A stretch of 64,000 nucleotides of DNA, taken from the NCBI RefSeq assembly GCF_963678635.1, contig NC_087065.1, positions 50,228,452 through 50,292,451 of the forward strand, written 5' to 3'. The notes under the pieces were generated by a model. The model was not told the origin of the DNA. It saw only the letters and a list, made by a program, of their open reading frames with translations, and searched no databases. Shown here in pieces: positions 53,220 through 64,000 of this stretch (position 1 is its first letter; every line of letters starts with the position of its first letter). Made by a program: the position numbers and the translations under genes. The stretch comes from Symsagittifera roscoffensis (Eukaryota > Xenacoelomorpha > Acoela > Convolutidae).

Positions 53220-53854
53220 TCAATGTTGGTTCCTATTGTGGTTCGCTCAGAGGAGCGTGGCGATTGGCTCATATTAATAGTTCTGACAAAAATGCATGTC
53301 TTTCTTCAAGGTTATTTGGGTTTTCTACGTATGATGTACAAGTAGATGTTTGAGGCTGGTTTGATTGACTTGATACAAGTGTTGAGTAGAGGTTTTGGGA
53401 TGGATTGGTAGATGGGGAATTTTTGATTTGGGTTTGATCAGCAGTTTTGATTTTTTTTCTAGAAATCTTTCGTTGAAATTGTTAAATTGAATATTTTATT
53501 AGACTGATTGCTAAAACAAATGCAATTATTGTTTTTTAGACATTTATGAAGGGAAAAAAATAAGGGAGGCTACTAAATTTTTTTTTGAAAATACAAAAAA
53601 ATCAGGAGGTCTGTTAAGTAGATTTATTAACATTCAGAAAAACTTACTTATTATCGTACGTAGTTAATTTGTCGATGGTTTTGGAAAAGGAAGTATATTT
53701 CTGAAGTATAATATAAAAAACTACAAACTGTACACAAAAAATTATAAAAATGAATATTATGAATCCTAAATCATCGCTCGATAGAAAAATAAAAAAAGTT
53801 TTAAATGTTCGTAGAAATTGTATGAAACGAGAAAAACGATTTTGAAATGGGCAT
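53220..53854 (-). pseudogene. Pre-env, M2 and M1 relics of copy 3
   Basis: M1 (53854-53644) is readable after one shift. It has a hydrophobic run (GFIIFIFIIFCVQFVVFYII) and then FSKTIDKLTTYDNK, aligning with copy 2 (SKAIDHIHRYE). M2 is reduced to a KCLKN/IIAFVLAISLIKYSI remnant at about 53490-53560. Pre-env retains only the NLEERHAFLSE region before the truncation at about 53220. Confidence 0.5.
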
Positions 53855-54210
53855 TTGAAAAGTGATCTGCTACCTGTACTATTTTTTAAATTTGTATTTT
53901 TTGAATGGGGTCTGGTTGCTTATTGATTTTTGACAAAAGAGTTGGGTATAAGGAGGTTTGGTGAAGATGAGTCCGGAGTTTTGGGTATAAAGTTGGTAAT
54001 TTTTGTTTTTATTTATGAGGTGATCAGTGTCTATGTGAGGTAGAATTTTTAAGGCTGATTGAAATTAAGGATCTTTTTTTCAGCTGTTTACTTTTTTTCA
54101 GTGGAGTTTCGAAATCTAGTTTTGTTCAAAATTGTTGATTTTTGTATTGACTGAAAGGAAGGGTTGTAAGTTTTATTTGACCTTTAGTTAAGTTGTCAAG
54201 TATAAGAGTG

Positions 54211-54234
54211 TTGCGTATTTTTGATCTGAAGGTC
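54211..54234 (-). promoter_or_regulatory. Conserved 24-nt noncoding block, copy 3
   Basis: ttgcgtatttttgatctgaaggtc; three changes from copies 1 and 2 in an otherwise poorly conserved neighbourhood. Confidence 0.45.
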
Positions 54235-54539
54235 TCTGAGTTAGGGTTATAGTTTAAGTTCAATTTGGAGTTATGATGGCTTAGGCTTAAAAATAGCAGT
54301 GTGTTGAATAAAAAGTGAGATGATTTAAATGATATAAATGATTGATTTTGGATGAAGATTTCTGAGAAACAGAAAAATTAATCTGAAGTGTATTGGTTTG
54401 AAAATAGCTAAAATACCAGTTTGTTGAATTGAGCTTATGTCTATGATGAATGTTAAGTATTCGAAGGTATATAATAAATGCATCAATCAAGGAAGACATT
54501 TGTTGAAATTTTACTTTGTGAAATAAATTATAAATTAAT

Positions 54540-55450
54540 ATAAATAAACATAAATTTAATTTTATTCTTGGTCGATTTTCAAGCCGGGATGATTGGCGTT
54601 GTCGTGATTTTTTTGTTTTGTGTTTTAAACCTTTGCTTTGTAATTTTTGAAGTGTTCTTTGTGTGGTGGTGGAATCTTTGTAATGTTTTTCCGATGTATT
54701 TTTTGTTATTTTATGTGGTAATAATTTTTGAATATCAGGTGTTTTAGAATCAATTTTTTCTTGAAGTGTATGTGTAGTCCATTAAATGAGTATAACTTAA
54801 TAGCTCGCGAAGAGCGTATTCTTTGGGATAAAATAGTAAAAAGCTATTTTTGTGTTGTGTTATATCTTTTTTTAGTTTCGATCGATTTTATAGACATTAC
54901 ATTGTGGGTTTCTCTACAATTTGATATGATCCTTTCCTGATAGGTTGTAGTTACTTTGAAAGCCCTTTTTGTATTGTAAAATTTGGAATTAATATAAATG
55001 TTCCTATTCCTAATTCTGAAACTGATGAGAAACGAGCAATTATTAAAGAATGAATGTTTTGTCCTTCTTATAGTCATTGTGGATACCGGATAATATTTTT
55101 GAAATTTGTGGGTGATGAAAAAGATCTCCTTCATGAATATGGACTGGTAACTTATAACAAATTGAGCTTTTTTGTTGGGAATGATTTATTTTTTTTTGGG
55201 GTGTTTGCGGTAAACATATTTGGGCACGTGGTTTTCGGTTGAAAATTTTTTCATAAGGTGATAACCCAATTTATATTCTGATTTGAAAATTATATGCTAA
55301 TAGAAAAAATTTAACGTCTGTTGAAGACTCAATGTATTTTTTATTTATCATCTCCGATTATTATACATTGGAGATATCGATGTGATGAACGGTTCAAGTC
55401 TTCAACTAGTCCATTGATTGACACCAATTGTTTTTGGTGTTTCTGATTGT
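54540..55450 (-). pseudogene. Integrase relic of copy 3
   Basis: Fragments matching the integrase C-terminal half of copy 2: a FLINPKFYNTK-like SH3 segment near 54960-55010, FHHPQISK-like words near 55100, and the region around the ATGAACGGTTCA of the catalytic core end near 55390. Many shifts; no intact catalytic triad visible. Confidence 0.55.
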
Positions 55451-55619
55451 GTACTTTTTTATCCATGATGAACATGGTATGGTTTTGAATCTGTTATTTC
55501 CTGTTAAATCGAATTGATAATGAATGTTTTGGCGTTCAAAATAAAGTGGAAAATGTTCTAGATGATTGATTAGGTTGTTATCAGAGTACATTTTGATTGC
55601 ATATTTTCGCTTCAATTGT

Positions 55620-57660
55620 GGGGATATATCGATTTTTTTTGGCAAGAAAGAGTTTCTTTTTGTGGTTTTTCTAAGGTTGTTTTTCTAATTTATAATTCTG
55701 GTGGCGTGTTTCCACTAATTGTAGCTGCTATAGCAAGATTTTAATCTGCTCTCTAAAAGATATGCAAATTTGGATTAACTGAAAATTTTTTACTCTATGA
55801 TTAGGGTTAGAGTTTGGTATGAAGAGAAAAATACTAGGTTTGTGATCTGTAAATGAAACTATTGGATGCTTTGATCCAAGGATTAAAAAAACAAATACTT
55901 TTAGTGTTTATATGTTTGCTCTGCATTCTCTCTTTAGTGTAGAGACTCGTAATTTTACTTGTGTGAAAAGTTTTGAATTTGCTAATCTTAAATTCGTTTT
56001 GTTTGTTCCTTGATGCGCACATTATATAAAATGATTGGTTTGGGTCTGAGAAAAATTTTAAAAATTTTTTCGCAAAAAAGTTTCCAATTTCGTCAAAAGT
56101 TTTTTATGTTGTAGTATCTATTATAAATTGTTTTGTTGACGTAATATGTGGCAAAAAAAGTTTACGATAGAGTTGCATCTAACAAAATGGTTTGCTTAAG
56201 AAGTTTTACTTTTCAAGAAATTCTTGTGTTTTCTTTTTACTAAATGGTGGTTGAACTTTCAAAATTGCGTCTATTCTTGATTTTTGATTTTTTGTCTTTC
56301 AAAAACATGTTCTGGGAATTTTACACGGTTCAGGAAAAAAATGTTATTTGTCAGGAGCTGCTTTCATATTTTCATTTAACAAAAAGTTATGGTATTCTAA
56401 ACTTTGAACATTTCTTGTTTTGTCTGCAGTTGATTGGAGACATCATCTAAGTATGTGATTACATTCTTCGTAGGATAAGCGGTCAAATGGTTTGACTCAC
56501 AAATGTAGAAAAAGTTGCTGGTCCTATTGAGATGCTATAGAAAAATCTATCAAATTCTGACTGTTGATTTTAATAACAAATTGCGTTAAACGGCGTGATT
56601 TTTCATCGAGGGGCATTTACTTATATGCGTGATTCATACTTGCTGTTGTATAGAACTGGCTATTCATTTTTGTGGGAATTTTCACTACTGCATTTTGGTT
56701 CATCAATTAGAAAATTTAAGTCTCTTGCGTCTAGTACTAATTTGAGCGAATCGCTTTTTGCTAGAATAATGACCCTGTCCATAAATTTAATTCCTTTTGG
56801 CGCTTAACTTTTTGTGAGAAAATTTCATTTTGTTCGAGAATATTTAGTAATCTGTTTATTTCGTCTTGAAGATGTATTGGAACTTCACTTACGCTTTGAT
56901 TTTTAAACACTGCTTCGGGCTTGAGTGGAAGATTTAGTGGTGAATGTATTTTTTTGGCATTGAAATTTGATGTTGCATAGGCATTGGGGTATTTGAGTGA
57001 TGAATCTGCTAGTTGTGTAAGTTCTTTTTGGTTTAATTGAGAAGTTTGGAAGTTGAACATTCTTAGAAAATAATGATATTTCATCAATTATTTTGAAAGT
57101 TGAAATTTGATCATAAAATAAGAGGTTTTTGTAAAGAAGAGTCAGCGTTTGGTTTTGTTTGTTTATGTTACTGTTGATTGAAAATTCTTTGCTTATAGTG
57201 TAGATTGAAAAAAACTCAAAAGTTTAAAAATAATTTCTACTCTGTATGCTTTTTCTTGAATATTGCATAATGTTGCAATCGTTTTGCAATATCCGAGTGA
57301 TCCTAGAGGAATTTTGCTTGTATATGGAGACTTTTTGTGTGTATGTAGTGCGATTACGTTGGTATTTGTTTTCTATGCATATTTAATTGATGCGATTGCT
57401 ACTCTAAAGAAATAATATAGCTGTTGTTTGTTTTGGTCTTTATTATTTTGTTAAACTTGATTGATCGAAAAAGTGTAGGCATGTAATTATTGTTTTCGAT
57501 TTCGCGTTGTTGGTTATATACAGAATAGAATAGAGTTGTGTTTTAGGTCGTTGAAAAAGCGTTAAGTATGTCTTATTTGTTCGTGTGTGTTTCTCTTTAA
57601 TTTGTAATCTAGTATTTAGCATACTAATTGTTGATATGCATTTAGTGATAAATGGTGTTC
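55620..57660 (-). pseudogene. RT-RNase H relic of copy 3
   Basis: The RNase H part keeps FTDHKPSIFLF-like sequence near 55830. In RT, YLDD is intact (56442-56453), but the first palm Asp is replaced by Ser (TASMNHAY, codon at 56638-56640). The region upstream of RT (56761-57087) aligns well with copy 2 (MFNFQTSQLNQKE...LNLPLKPEAVFK). Frameshifts are frequent. Dead enzyme. Confidence 0.65.
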
Positions 57661-57839
57661 TCATTAGACTATGTTTAATATCTGTGATACAATTATTTGT
57701 TTGAATGATATTACTAGGAGTTTATTTTGTTCAATCATAATGTTGGTATAGGTGATACTCAAATTTTTACATAATTTGATGAGCTTGTGTCTTGTGATGT
57801 AGCTAAATTGGTAAGACTTTTGAAAAGTGAGAGTTTTGA

Positions 57840-57960
57840 GTGTAGTGTATGTACTTCATTCCATGTATTGAAAATAAAAACATTTGATGCTGCTCCTGAA
57901 CCTACTAAAAAAAATTCACCGTCTGGTGGTTGAAATTTTTTGTTTGTGTTTCGGGTTTTC
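57840..57960 (-). pseudogene. Protease relic of copy 3 with a mutated active site
   Basis: The active-site Asp-Ser-Gly is changed to Gly-Ser-Gly (LVGSGAASN, codons at 57894-57902), and the following Glu to Ala. Without the catalytic Asp the protease could not work. Confidence 0.65.
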
Positions 57961-57999
57961 TAGAAGAAGTGGAATTGTCCATTTTTTGTCTTTGGTGTT

Positions 58000-60000
58000 G
58001 TTTTTTGAAATATATTTCATTCATATTTGCTTGATTGTCAACAATATATTGGGTATATATTGTTTCCACTCTTCGGTCAATGTTATAATAATTAAAATTG
58101 GGGAAATCATTTTGATACTGACCACGGTGAATTGGAGTTTAATCTGTGTGTTCTATTTTTAACTAATAATTTTCTATGTTCTACTAATAACTTTTGTGCT
58201 TTCGTTTTTAATTCCGTCATCTGTGTTTTTATAGTGTATATCATTAAGTTAGATTTCTGAATTTTCTGCGTTTTCTTTTCCTGGTGGATGTGGAGTTGGT
58301 TCAATTGTAGCTCGTACTCGATTTATCTGTTTTTGATGTTTAGGCATACTGCTTCTATACTTTTGATTTTGTCTATCTAAATTCGATGTGGTGGCTGAGA
58401 ATAGTTTGTAATCTCTTTTGGTAGTTATTGTTCCAGGGCTATAATTATTTGTGTTTTCACGAGATCTGTTGTTGTAGTTCTGGTTATATAAATTGTTATT
58501 TGAGTAAATTCTGGATCATTGATTCGGATAGTTAATAGTTCCCATTGCAGTTGGCTGACGAGTATCCGGAACAATCATTTGAGTAATATCAATTACGGTT
58601 GATGGAATATGGTCAATTTGTATGAAAGTTGGAACTATTACTTTTATTTAAGGTATTTTCGTTGTCTTTAGTGTGGTCCTAATGAATTTGTATAGTACTC
58701 AAAAGACTGGTTGAAATGTATCATCTGGTTGATCCATGTCATTCCATTGATATTTTCGGTGTGAGAGTTTTTTGTTGATTTTGATGGAATTATTTTTCAT
58801 AATTTGAATAATGTGATTGGTTTCTATTGAATTGTCTCTTAGGTGGATATTTTCTATTTTGTTGCAAAAATGAAGAGTTTTCAGTGCAATTTGTTTGAGT
58901 TTTTCTCTTATTCTTAAAAGTTTCAGATTGAATTTTTGGGTTTCTAGGTGTCTGCTGATTATAAATATGTTCTTGAAACTGGGAATACGTTGTAACGTGT
59001 GCTCGTGCTTTTGATTTGCTGATGTTGTTGCTTGTATAAATCATTATTATTTGCAAAGTATTCTCCAATTACCTTTTTTGGTTTGTTAAATCGACGTTTT
59101 TTTATAACTGGACAGTATATTTAATAATCTATTGTTTGTTTAACTGTTGATTGTAGAGTTGTTCGTGGAAATGGCGCATCATTCTTTTTCTGTGGTGTCG
59201 TGATTGTATAATGGATAGGTGAAACACTTTGTTGTGTTGTTGCAGGTATTTTTTCAAAATTTTCTTCCTTTATAAATGTGATGAAATTGGAACATCTTGT
59301 TTAGTTAGGTTAGTAGTTCTACTCCGAGTGTCCTGTGTTTTCATAAACCTTGATCTTAGACATTTTCTAAATGACCTACCATAAAACATTGTGCTGTAAA
59401 TTAAGGGTGTGTTATCTGCTGTTACTCTTAAGTAGTCTTTATAATTTGAACTTTTTTCAGTTGCTGTACTGGGAATATCAGTTGGTATACTAAAAAGTAA
59501 CTCGTGATACCATGCTGGGTCCAATGCATAATCTGTATCAGAGTTGTGTCTTTGTTATTTTGTGGTCGAAAGTTTTTTCGGGCTTGTGCCTAAATTTTGT
59601 TGAATGTAGTCTATTTTGAACCATGCTATTATTCGTTTCAGCTCGACTCTTATGATTCAAGAAATTTTCTAGTTCAGTTTGTTTTTTGCAGACTGAGTCT
59701 AAAAAACATGAAAAGATATTAACTTCTCTTCCTATTTTTCTGTGTCGAGATGTTTGTGGTGGGGATGCATAAAACATTTCAATTATATCTAATATTAAAA
59801 TATAAATGTGAATAATGAAAAAATACATCGTTTGTGGTTATGGAGTTTGCTTTTTGGGAGTTCTGATTGTGAATATCTTTGATATATTCTCGAATTTTTT
59901 TTTGAAAAAAATAGTACGATATCATCTGTTTGTATTCGGTGTGGTGGTATTTGATTGTTTGGCTTTGGTGGCAACACCTCAATGGTGAAAATGCAATAAG
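58000..60000 (-). pseudogene. Gag relics of copy 3
   Basis: Short pieces at 59270-59524 (DPAWYHELLFSIPTDI and RVTADNTPLIYSTMF) and 59538-59982 align with the gag N-terminal half of copy 2 (DPEWSHHAFINIP, VPLTIDATPLNYNTF). The capsid part is mostly lost. Confidence 0.6.
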
Positions 60001-60787
60001 GTTAGGTTATGTTGCTAAAATTGAACAAAATATTATTTTTTATATTTAAGATTTAACACTAAAGATGCAAAAGTAGCCTTGTTGATCTGGTTTTGTATGA
60101 ATAAAATTAAGATTAAATAAATCAAAGATAGGCCTTCATAAGATTTAATTGAAAATTTAATGTTTTAAAAATGGTAAAAGGTCCAAGAATTGTCTTGATG
60201 ATCTGATCTTGAATTTAATTTAATCATTTTAAAATGCTGTTACTTGTTTTAGGTGACGAAGAACAATAACAAGAAAAGTCTTCGAGAAGCACGGAACCAT
60301 ATGCTGTATTGAAAACTGATAGTAAATTTTTTCACTTACGAATTATTTTTAGTTGTTTAACATTCAATAAACTCTGATTTTCCTCTTATTTCACTCTTTT
60401 TTCACTCTGACAAAATTAGTGCAGATTTTAAGGTTTTGAGGTAGTTGGAAGTTTTGTCGTCCAATAGGTTTCCATTTATAATACAAATCGCGCATTGTAT
60501 TTGAATATACGGTTTTATAATTAATTTCACAGCTCTCTTAAATGCAGTTCACGTTAAGAAAAAGAAAAATACTGCATAAATAGTCTTTTAGATGAATAAT
60601 CGTTGAAATCTGCTGTTTTGCTCCATGATGCAGTGCTTTTTTTTACTTGATTTGATTAAATTTATTGAGACATGGAAATAAGCATATTGTTTTTTTTTTG
60701 ATTTGGTTGATCCTTTTGTTGCGTTTTCTCATTTGTCTATTCTATAATTTTTTTTTCTAAATCTAAATTAGTATAGATCTGCTTGAG

Positions 60788-60805
60788 ACTCGATTGGTCG
60801 CACCA
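60788..60805 (-). promoter_or_regulatory. Primer binding site candidate, copy 3
   Basis: TGGTGCGACCAATCGAGT on the element strand, two bases inside the LTR, sharing TGGTGCGACCA with copy 2. Confidence 0.6.
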
Positions 60806-60807
60806 GA

Positions 60808-61186
60808 TGTGTTTAAGTCCGGGGTGGCTTTCTCATAGAGTAATCATGGATAAAGTGCACTGTCTGCTCGTCGTGCTATCTTATTTTCGGCCGGATAGAT
60901 TAGTGCAACTTCTGAGTCTAATACCAATCCTAATCTTACTCGTATGCTTTCTAGCCTCAACGGATCTTGTATATACTGGTATTCATGCGACGTTAAAGGA
61001 GAGAAGGAGCAACTGTTTGCTAATTGAATTTTGTTTTTCTTTGGCTGAAATTACAAATAGTGTCAGCCTTACAAATTATTGTGAGCATTGGCCATGGACC
61101 AAGATTGATTAGCTCTAATTATTTATCAGTGATAGTTATCAAGAATGTTATTGAATTTATTAAATACTTGTTTTAAACTGGTTTCA
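60808..61186 (-). repeat. 5' LTR of copy 3
   Basis: 379 bp, TGTGTTTAAGTCC to CTGGTTTCA. It contains the LTR core (CTATCTTATTTTCGGCCGGATAG) and a hairpin at 61043-61068 whose six-base outer stem differs from copy 2 yet still pairs. Confidence 0.85.
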
Positions 61187-61815
61187 ATGAGCAAACTTCA
61201 AAGTTTATTCAGTAATTGAAAACTTAAAGCGAAAAACAATAACAAATGTTTTCTGCAAAAAAAAACTTCTTGTTTCATTTGGCCTTGTAGTACGTATTCA
61301 TAACACAGCAAATTAGATTCATTGCTACAAATTTGGCTAAAATTGATGAAATGTTTTGATAGTTACTTCGTCTAGATTGGAGTCTGTGAAAAATGTGTTT
61401 CTTTTAAAAATATACAAAATCTGATTTTCGGCTGATCATTTTTTAAAATGATTTCTCTGTTTTGACCTGAGAAACATTACTAAGGTAGTCAAAATTTGAA
61501 AGAAAATGCAGAAGCTAATCCATAATTCTTTCCCCGGGGAGTGAGCGGAACAGAACAGGCATCGAAGAGATTCCTCGGCGAGTAACCGAATAGAAAATAA
61601 ACAACCTTCAATTTAAAATAATGAATTACTACCAGAAAACGTTTTCCATATCTGTCAAGACTGGTATCAATTTTCAAATCATAAAAGGATTCTCGAGTTG
61701 AGAAAATCTATCAATATTCAAAATCTTAGGCTTGTGCAATTCGTCTTTTTTTTAAGTATCAAAAGTCTGTTCAGTAACAAAAAATAACGCCCCATATGGG
61801 CAAAATTAGATGTTT
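61187..61815. other. Intergenic, nothing recognised
   Basis: No gene or repeat assigned between the copy 3 LTR and the LTR relic. Confidence 0.5.
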
Positions 61816-62080
61816 CACCGGATCATAGAGTAAATTCGAATTGAGTAAACCGTCTGTTTGTCATGCTATTTTTTTGAACCAATAGGTTTGTGCAACTTCT
61901 TAGTATAATACTTAATCTAGTCTCATTTTTTCTGGTCTCATTTGATCCATAGGATTACTTGGAGTGCGCGGTATTAACTGAATTCATTTTTTGTTCTTAC
62001 AATGGTCTGATTTGTAAATCAGCCAAGGTATTCGGAGTGTATCCAGGGCTTTTTATGGAATCTAATTGGTAACAGCTAAA
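61816..62080 (-). repeat. Solo LTR relic of the same family
   Basis: Contains diverged TCATAGAGTAAA...GTAAACCGTCTG, GTGCAACTTCTTAGTATAATAC and LTR-like downstream words in the order of the copy 2 LTR, without internal sequence on either side. Oldest member in the window. Confidence 0.6.
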
Positions 62081-62189
62081 GTCACAAAAACATCACGAGG
62101 CCAAACTGTTCACTGGATAGGCGCAAAATTATGTGTCTGTATGTTCCTGGATTCCAAGGACAAATCTTTAAAAATGACCAAAAATGACT

Positions 62190-62400
62190 ACATGCAGTAG
62201 CGTGCCGGGGGCGGGGGCAACTGCTTTTTTCTTAATTCTGGTTGCCAAATTTTTCTAAAGGGTCCCCATTTTGGTATAACTTAACGACATCTAATTTTGG
62301 CTGAACAATCTCACAGTTTTTCTTAAGGTGCTTTCGGCGCCAATATAACCAATTTTGAAGAGGGGCGCGCGCCGAAAAAGCGTATTTTTTGGCCTGTTTT
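62190..62400. repeat. GC-rich fragment of unknown repeat
   Basis: A local GC-rich stretch (GTGCCGGGGGCGGGGGCAACTGC, later GGGGCGCGCGCCGAAAAAGC) stands out in this AT-rich window. No gene recognised; probably a transposon end. Confidence 0.35.
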
Positions 62401-62439
62401 TTTGAATAATTTGTCTGCGACGCAGAACAAAATTGTTAC

Positions 62440-63790
62440 AGTGGAGGTCCTATAAGTATTTTAGGATTTCTTTTACAAAACTCCATGGATTCCGCGTACA
62501 AGTACCTGTAAAGTAATTTTCTCGGCACATTTGTTGTGCTGCGGTTTCTGCAACACGCGAATATAGCTAGTTGTTCTGGATTCCGCAACTGTAAGTGGAC
62601 TCCACAAAATGTAAGTGGAATCCGCAAATGTGAGTGGAATGCTCGAAATTTTTCAGTGGAATCAGAATTTTGTTTGTTACTGAACTTACAAATTAACAAA
62701 TAAAAGATAGAGCTGTAATTATTGTCTATAGCAATGCGGATTTTAAAGGCAAGGACTTGATTATTGTCAGCGGAATCCACGAACAAATCTATAAACATTT
62801 GTTAACTAAATCGGTGGATGTCACCTTTTAGTATTTTGGAAAACACCGAATAAGTTCAATACTTGGAGTTACTGGGCTAAGAGTGTGTGGAAATACAAGA
62901 CACAGCATATCGCCGAATTAGGTCAGTACTGGGGATTGCGTCAATCCCAAATACTGATTCTGGAAGCATAACGCCGATGAAATTCAATAATTGTAGTCAT
63001 TGGATTGAGAGTGTTTGGAAACACAACGCCTAGCATATCGCCGAAATAGGTCAGTATTTGGGATTGCATCAGTATTTGGGATGGAATCGATGTTGGTCAG
63101 TATTTGGGATCGGTAGGGGGATCGTTAGGTTTGGATTGCATTAGATCGTAGTAGGTTATTTTTTGGCATCGGTTGGGGGATTGTAAGCTTGGGATTGCAT
63201 CAGTACTTGGGATTGAAGTTCAGATCTAAGTAGGTCAGTATTTGGGATCGAAGCTCAGCAGGTCAAAATTTGGGATCGAAGTTGAGATCGGGTTGAAGTT
63301 GGGTTGACAGTAATTGAGACCAAACGTTTGGTATTTCAACTGGCAGTTGATCAAAGTAGTAATTAAAATTGATTTTTTTTTGATGACAAGTAATTAAAAG
63401 AGAATTTTAAACACTATACTACACATATACGTAAATGTAAACAGAATCCGCAAACAAAATGCAGATTCCACTTACAATTTGCGGATTCCACTTACACGTT
63501 GCGGAATCCGCAACAGCTCAAATTAACTATACAATTGACTTATGACTTGTTTGTGGATTCCACAAACTGTTCTGGATTCCGCATGTACGGTTGCGGATTC
63601 CGCAAAATCGCCTATTTTCGGAGCAATTTTGAGCGGTACAGTGTTTTAGGTAGTTGGTTTTGGAATCCAAAACAGCGATGAAGATCAAAGAAAAGTAGTA
63701 AAGTTTCGGATTCGCGGACAAATCTGATTTTGGCCTGTGTGGAATCGGCTTACACTGCACAGAATGCACAGTTTGGCCTCGTATTGAAAG
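62440..63790. mobile_element. Inverted-repeat element with GGATTCCGC motifs and internal minisatellite
   Basis: The arms at about 62440-62800 and 63420-63790 are packed with the motif (T)GCGGATTCCRC in both orientations, often as the palindrome TTGCGGAATCCGCAA and spaced by CTTACA/TGTAAG. Between them, about 62850-63290, lies a degenerate minisatellite of GTCAGTATTTGGGATYG units. This looks like a foldback-type element with many protein-binding-like sites. No coding frame. Confidence 0.55.
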
Positions 63791-63807
63791 GGGCAGAAAT
63801 CTATATG

Positions 63808-64000
63808 CCCGGGTTGACAAAAAATGGTTATCATACTCTTTCATACATTTTCATAGAGCAAAACTATATGAATGAAAACAGCAAGATAAGAAATTTATCC
63901 TTTTATGAATTGGTATGATAAGCTTTTTTCCATACTATGAAGTTGTATGACAAGCATTTTTTCCATACATGAAAAAAAATTTATTTCGAAATTTCGCATT
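63808..64000. mobile_element. CCCGGG-ended element, copy c (cut by window end)
   Basis: Begins CCCGGGTTGACAAAAAATGGTTATCATAC and continues with TATGATAAGC-TTTTTCCATAC subterminal repeats as in copies a and b. The right end lies beyond the window. Confidence 0.65.

Larger units (their letters stand above)
53220..61186 (-). mobile_element. Large retroelement, copy 3 (old, 3'-truncated)
   Basis: Collinear with copy 2 from the start of pre-env to the 5' LTR, with many indels and stops. Everything 3' of pre-env (env, ORF X, 3' LTR) is absent. In order from the right: LTR, PBS, leader with hairpin motifs, gag relics, protease, RT, RNase H, integrase, the 24-nt block, M1, M2 and pre-env. Divergence from copies 1 and 2 is clearly greater than between those two. 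Confidence 0.8.

Noticed and set aside
1-64000. CRISPR arrays, bacterial operons or phage modules
   Set aside because: No regularly spaced repeats of that type and no prokaryotic coding density; introns and LTR elements show eukaryotic DNA.

Overview
The window is AT-rich eukaryotic DNA, almost certainly from an invertebrate animal; I cannot place the phylum. It is intergenic or heterochromatin-like: there is no complete host gene, only a RING-like first exon (about 5.5 kb) and a two-exon fragment with a 100-nt intron (about 50.3 kb). Nearly everything else is mobile or repetitive DNA.

The dominant structure is one family of very large, env-bearing Ty3/gypsy-type LTR retroelements, present three times and always on the minus strand. 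Copy 2 (29943-47681, 17.7 kb) is structurally complete: 409/410-bp LTRs with TG...CA ends and about 98% identity, a 4-bp target duplication (ATTG), a primer-binding-site candidate two bases inside the 5' LTR, and the order leader, ORF-A, gag with a CCHC knuckle, protease, RT, RNase H, integrase, two small membrane-protein ORFs (M1, M2), a Pro/Gln/Ser/Thr-rich pre-env ORF, an env-like glycoprotein with signal peptide and membrane anchor, and a 485-codon ORF X before the 3' LTR. It carries several stops and frameshifts. Copy 1 (7709-23669) has env, M1/M2 and ORF X but has lost RT, RNase H and half of integrase. Copy 3 (53220-61186) is older, keeps gag-pol-M1-M2 relics and lacks env and the 3' end. 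A solo LTR relic lies at about 61.8-62.1 kb. Because the three copies have diverged, comparing them shows which unnamed ORFs and noncoding motifs were conserved.

Region by region: 1-1.27 kb, TAAG microsatellite; 1.27-4.4 kb, no gene seen; 4.4-7.7 kb, a CCCGGG-ended MITE, inverted and direct repeats and the RING exon; 7.7-23.7 kb, copy 1, including an internal second copy of the 1.65-kb sequence that flanks its left LTR; 24.4-28.6 kb, a 1.18-kb palindrome and a non-LTR retrotransposon C-terminus flanked by about 0.93-kb direct repeats; 28.8-29.6 kb, a longer CCCGGG-ended element; 29.9-47.7 kb, copy 2; 47.7-53.2 kb, diverged repeats, a possible Penelope-type endonuclease tail and the two-exon fragment; 53.2-61.2 kb, copy 3; 61.8-64 kb, LTR relic, a GGATTCCGC inverted-repeat element enclosing a minisatellite, and a third CCCGGG-ended element cut by the window edge.

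The best candidate for something undescribed is the accessory gene set of the large retroelement: ORF-A before gag, M1 and M2 between pol and env, pre-env and ORF X. Some of these ORFs overlap at start/stop junctions, an organisation that recalls complex retroviruses. Family assignments rest on motifs read by eye; no database search was possible.
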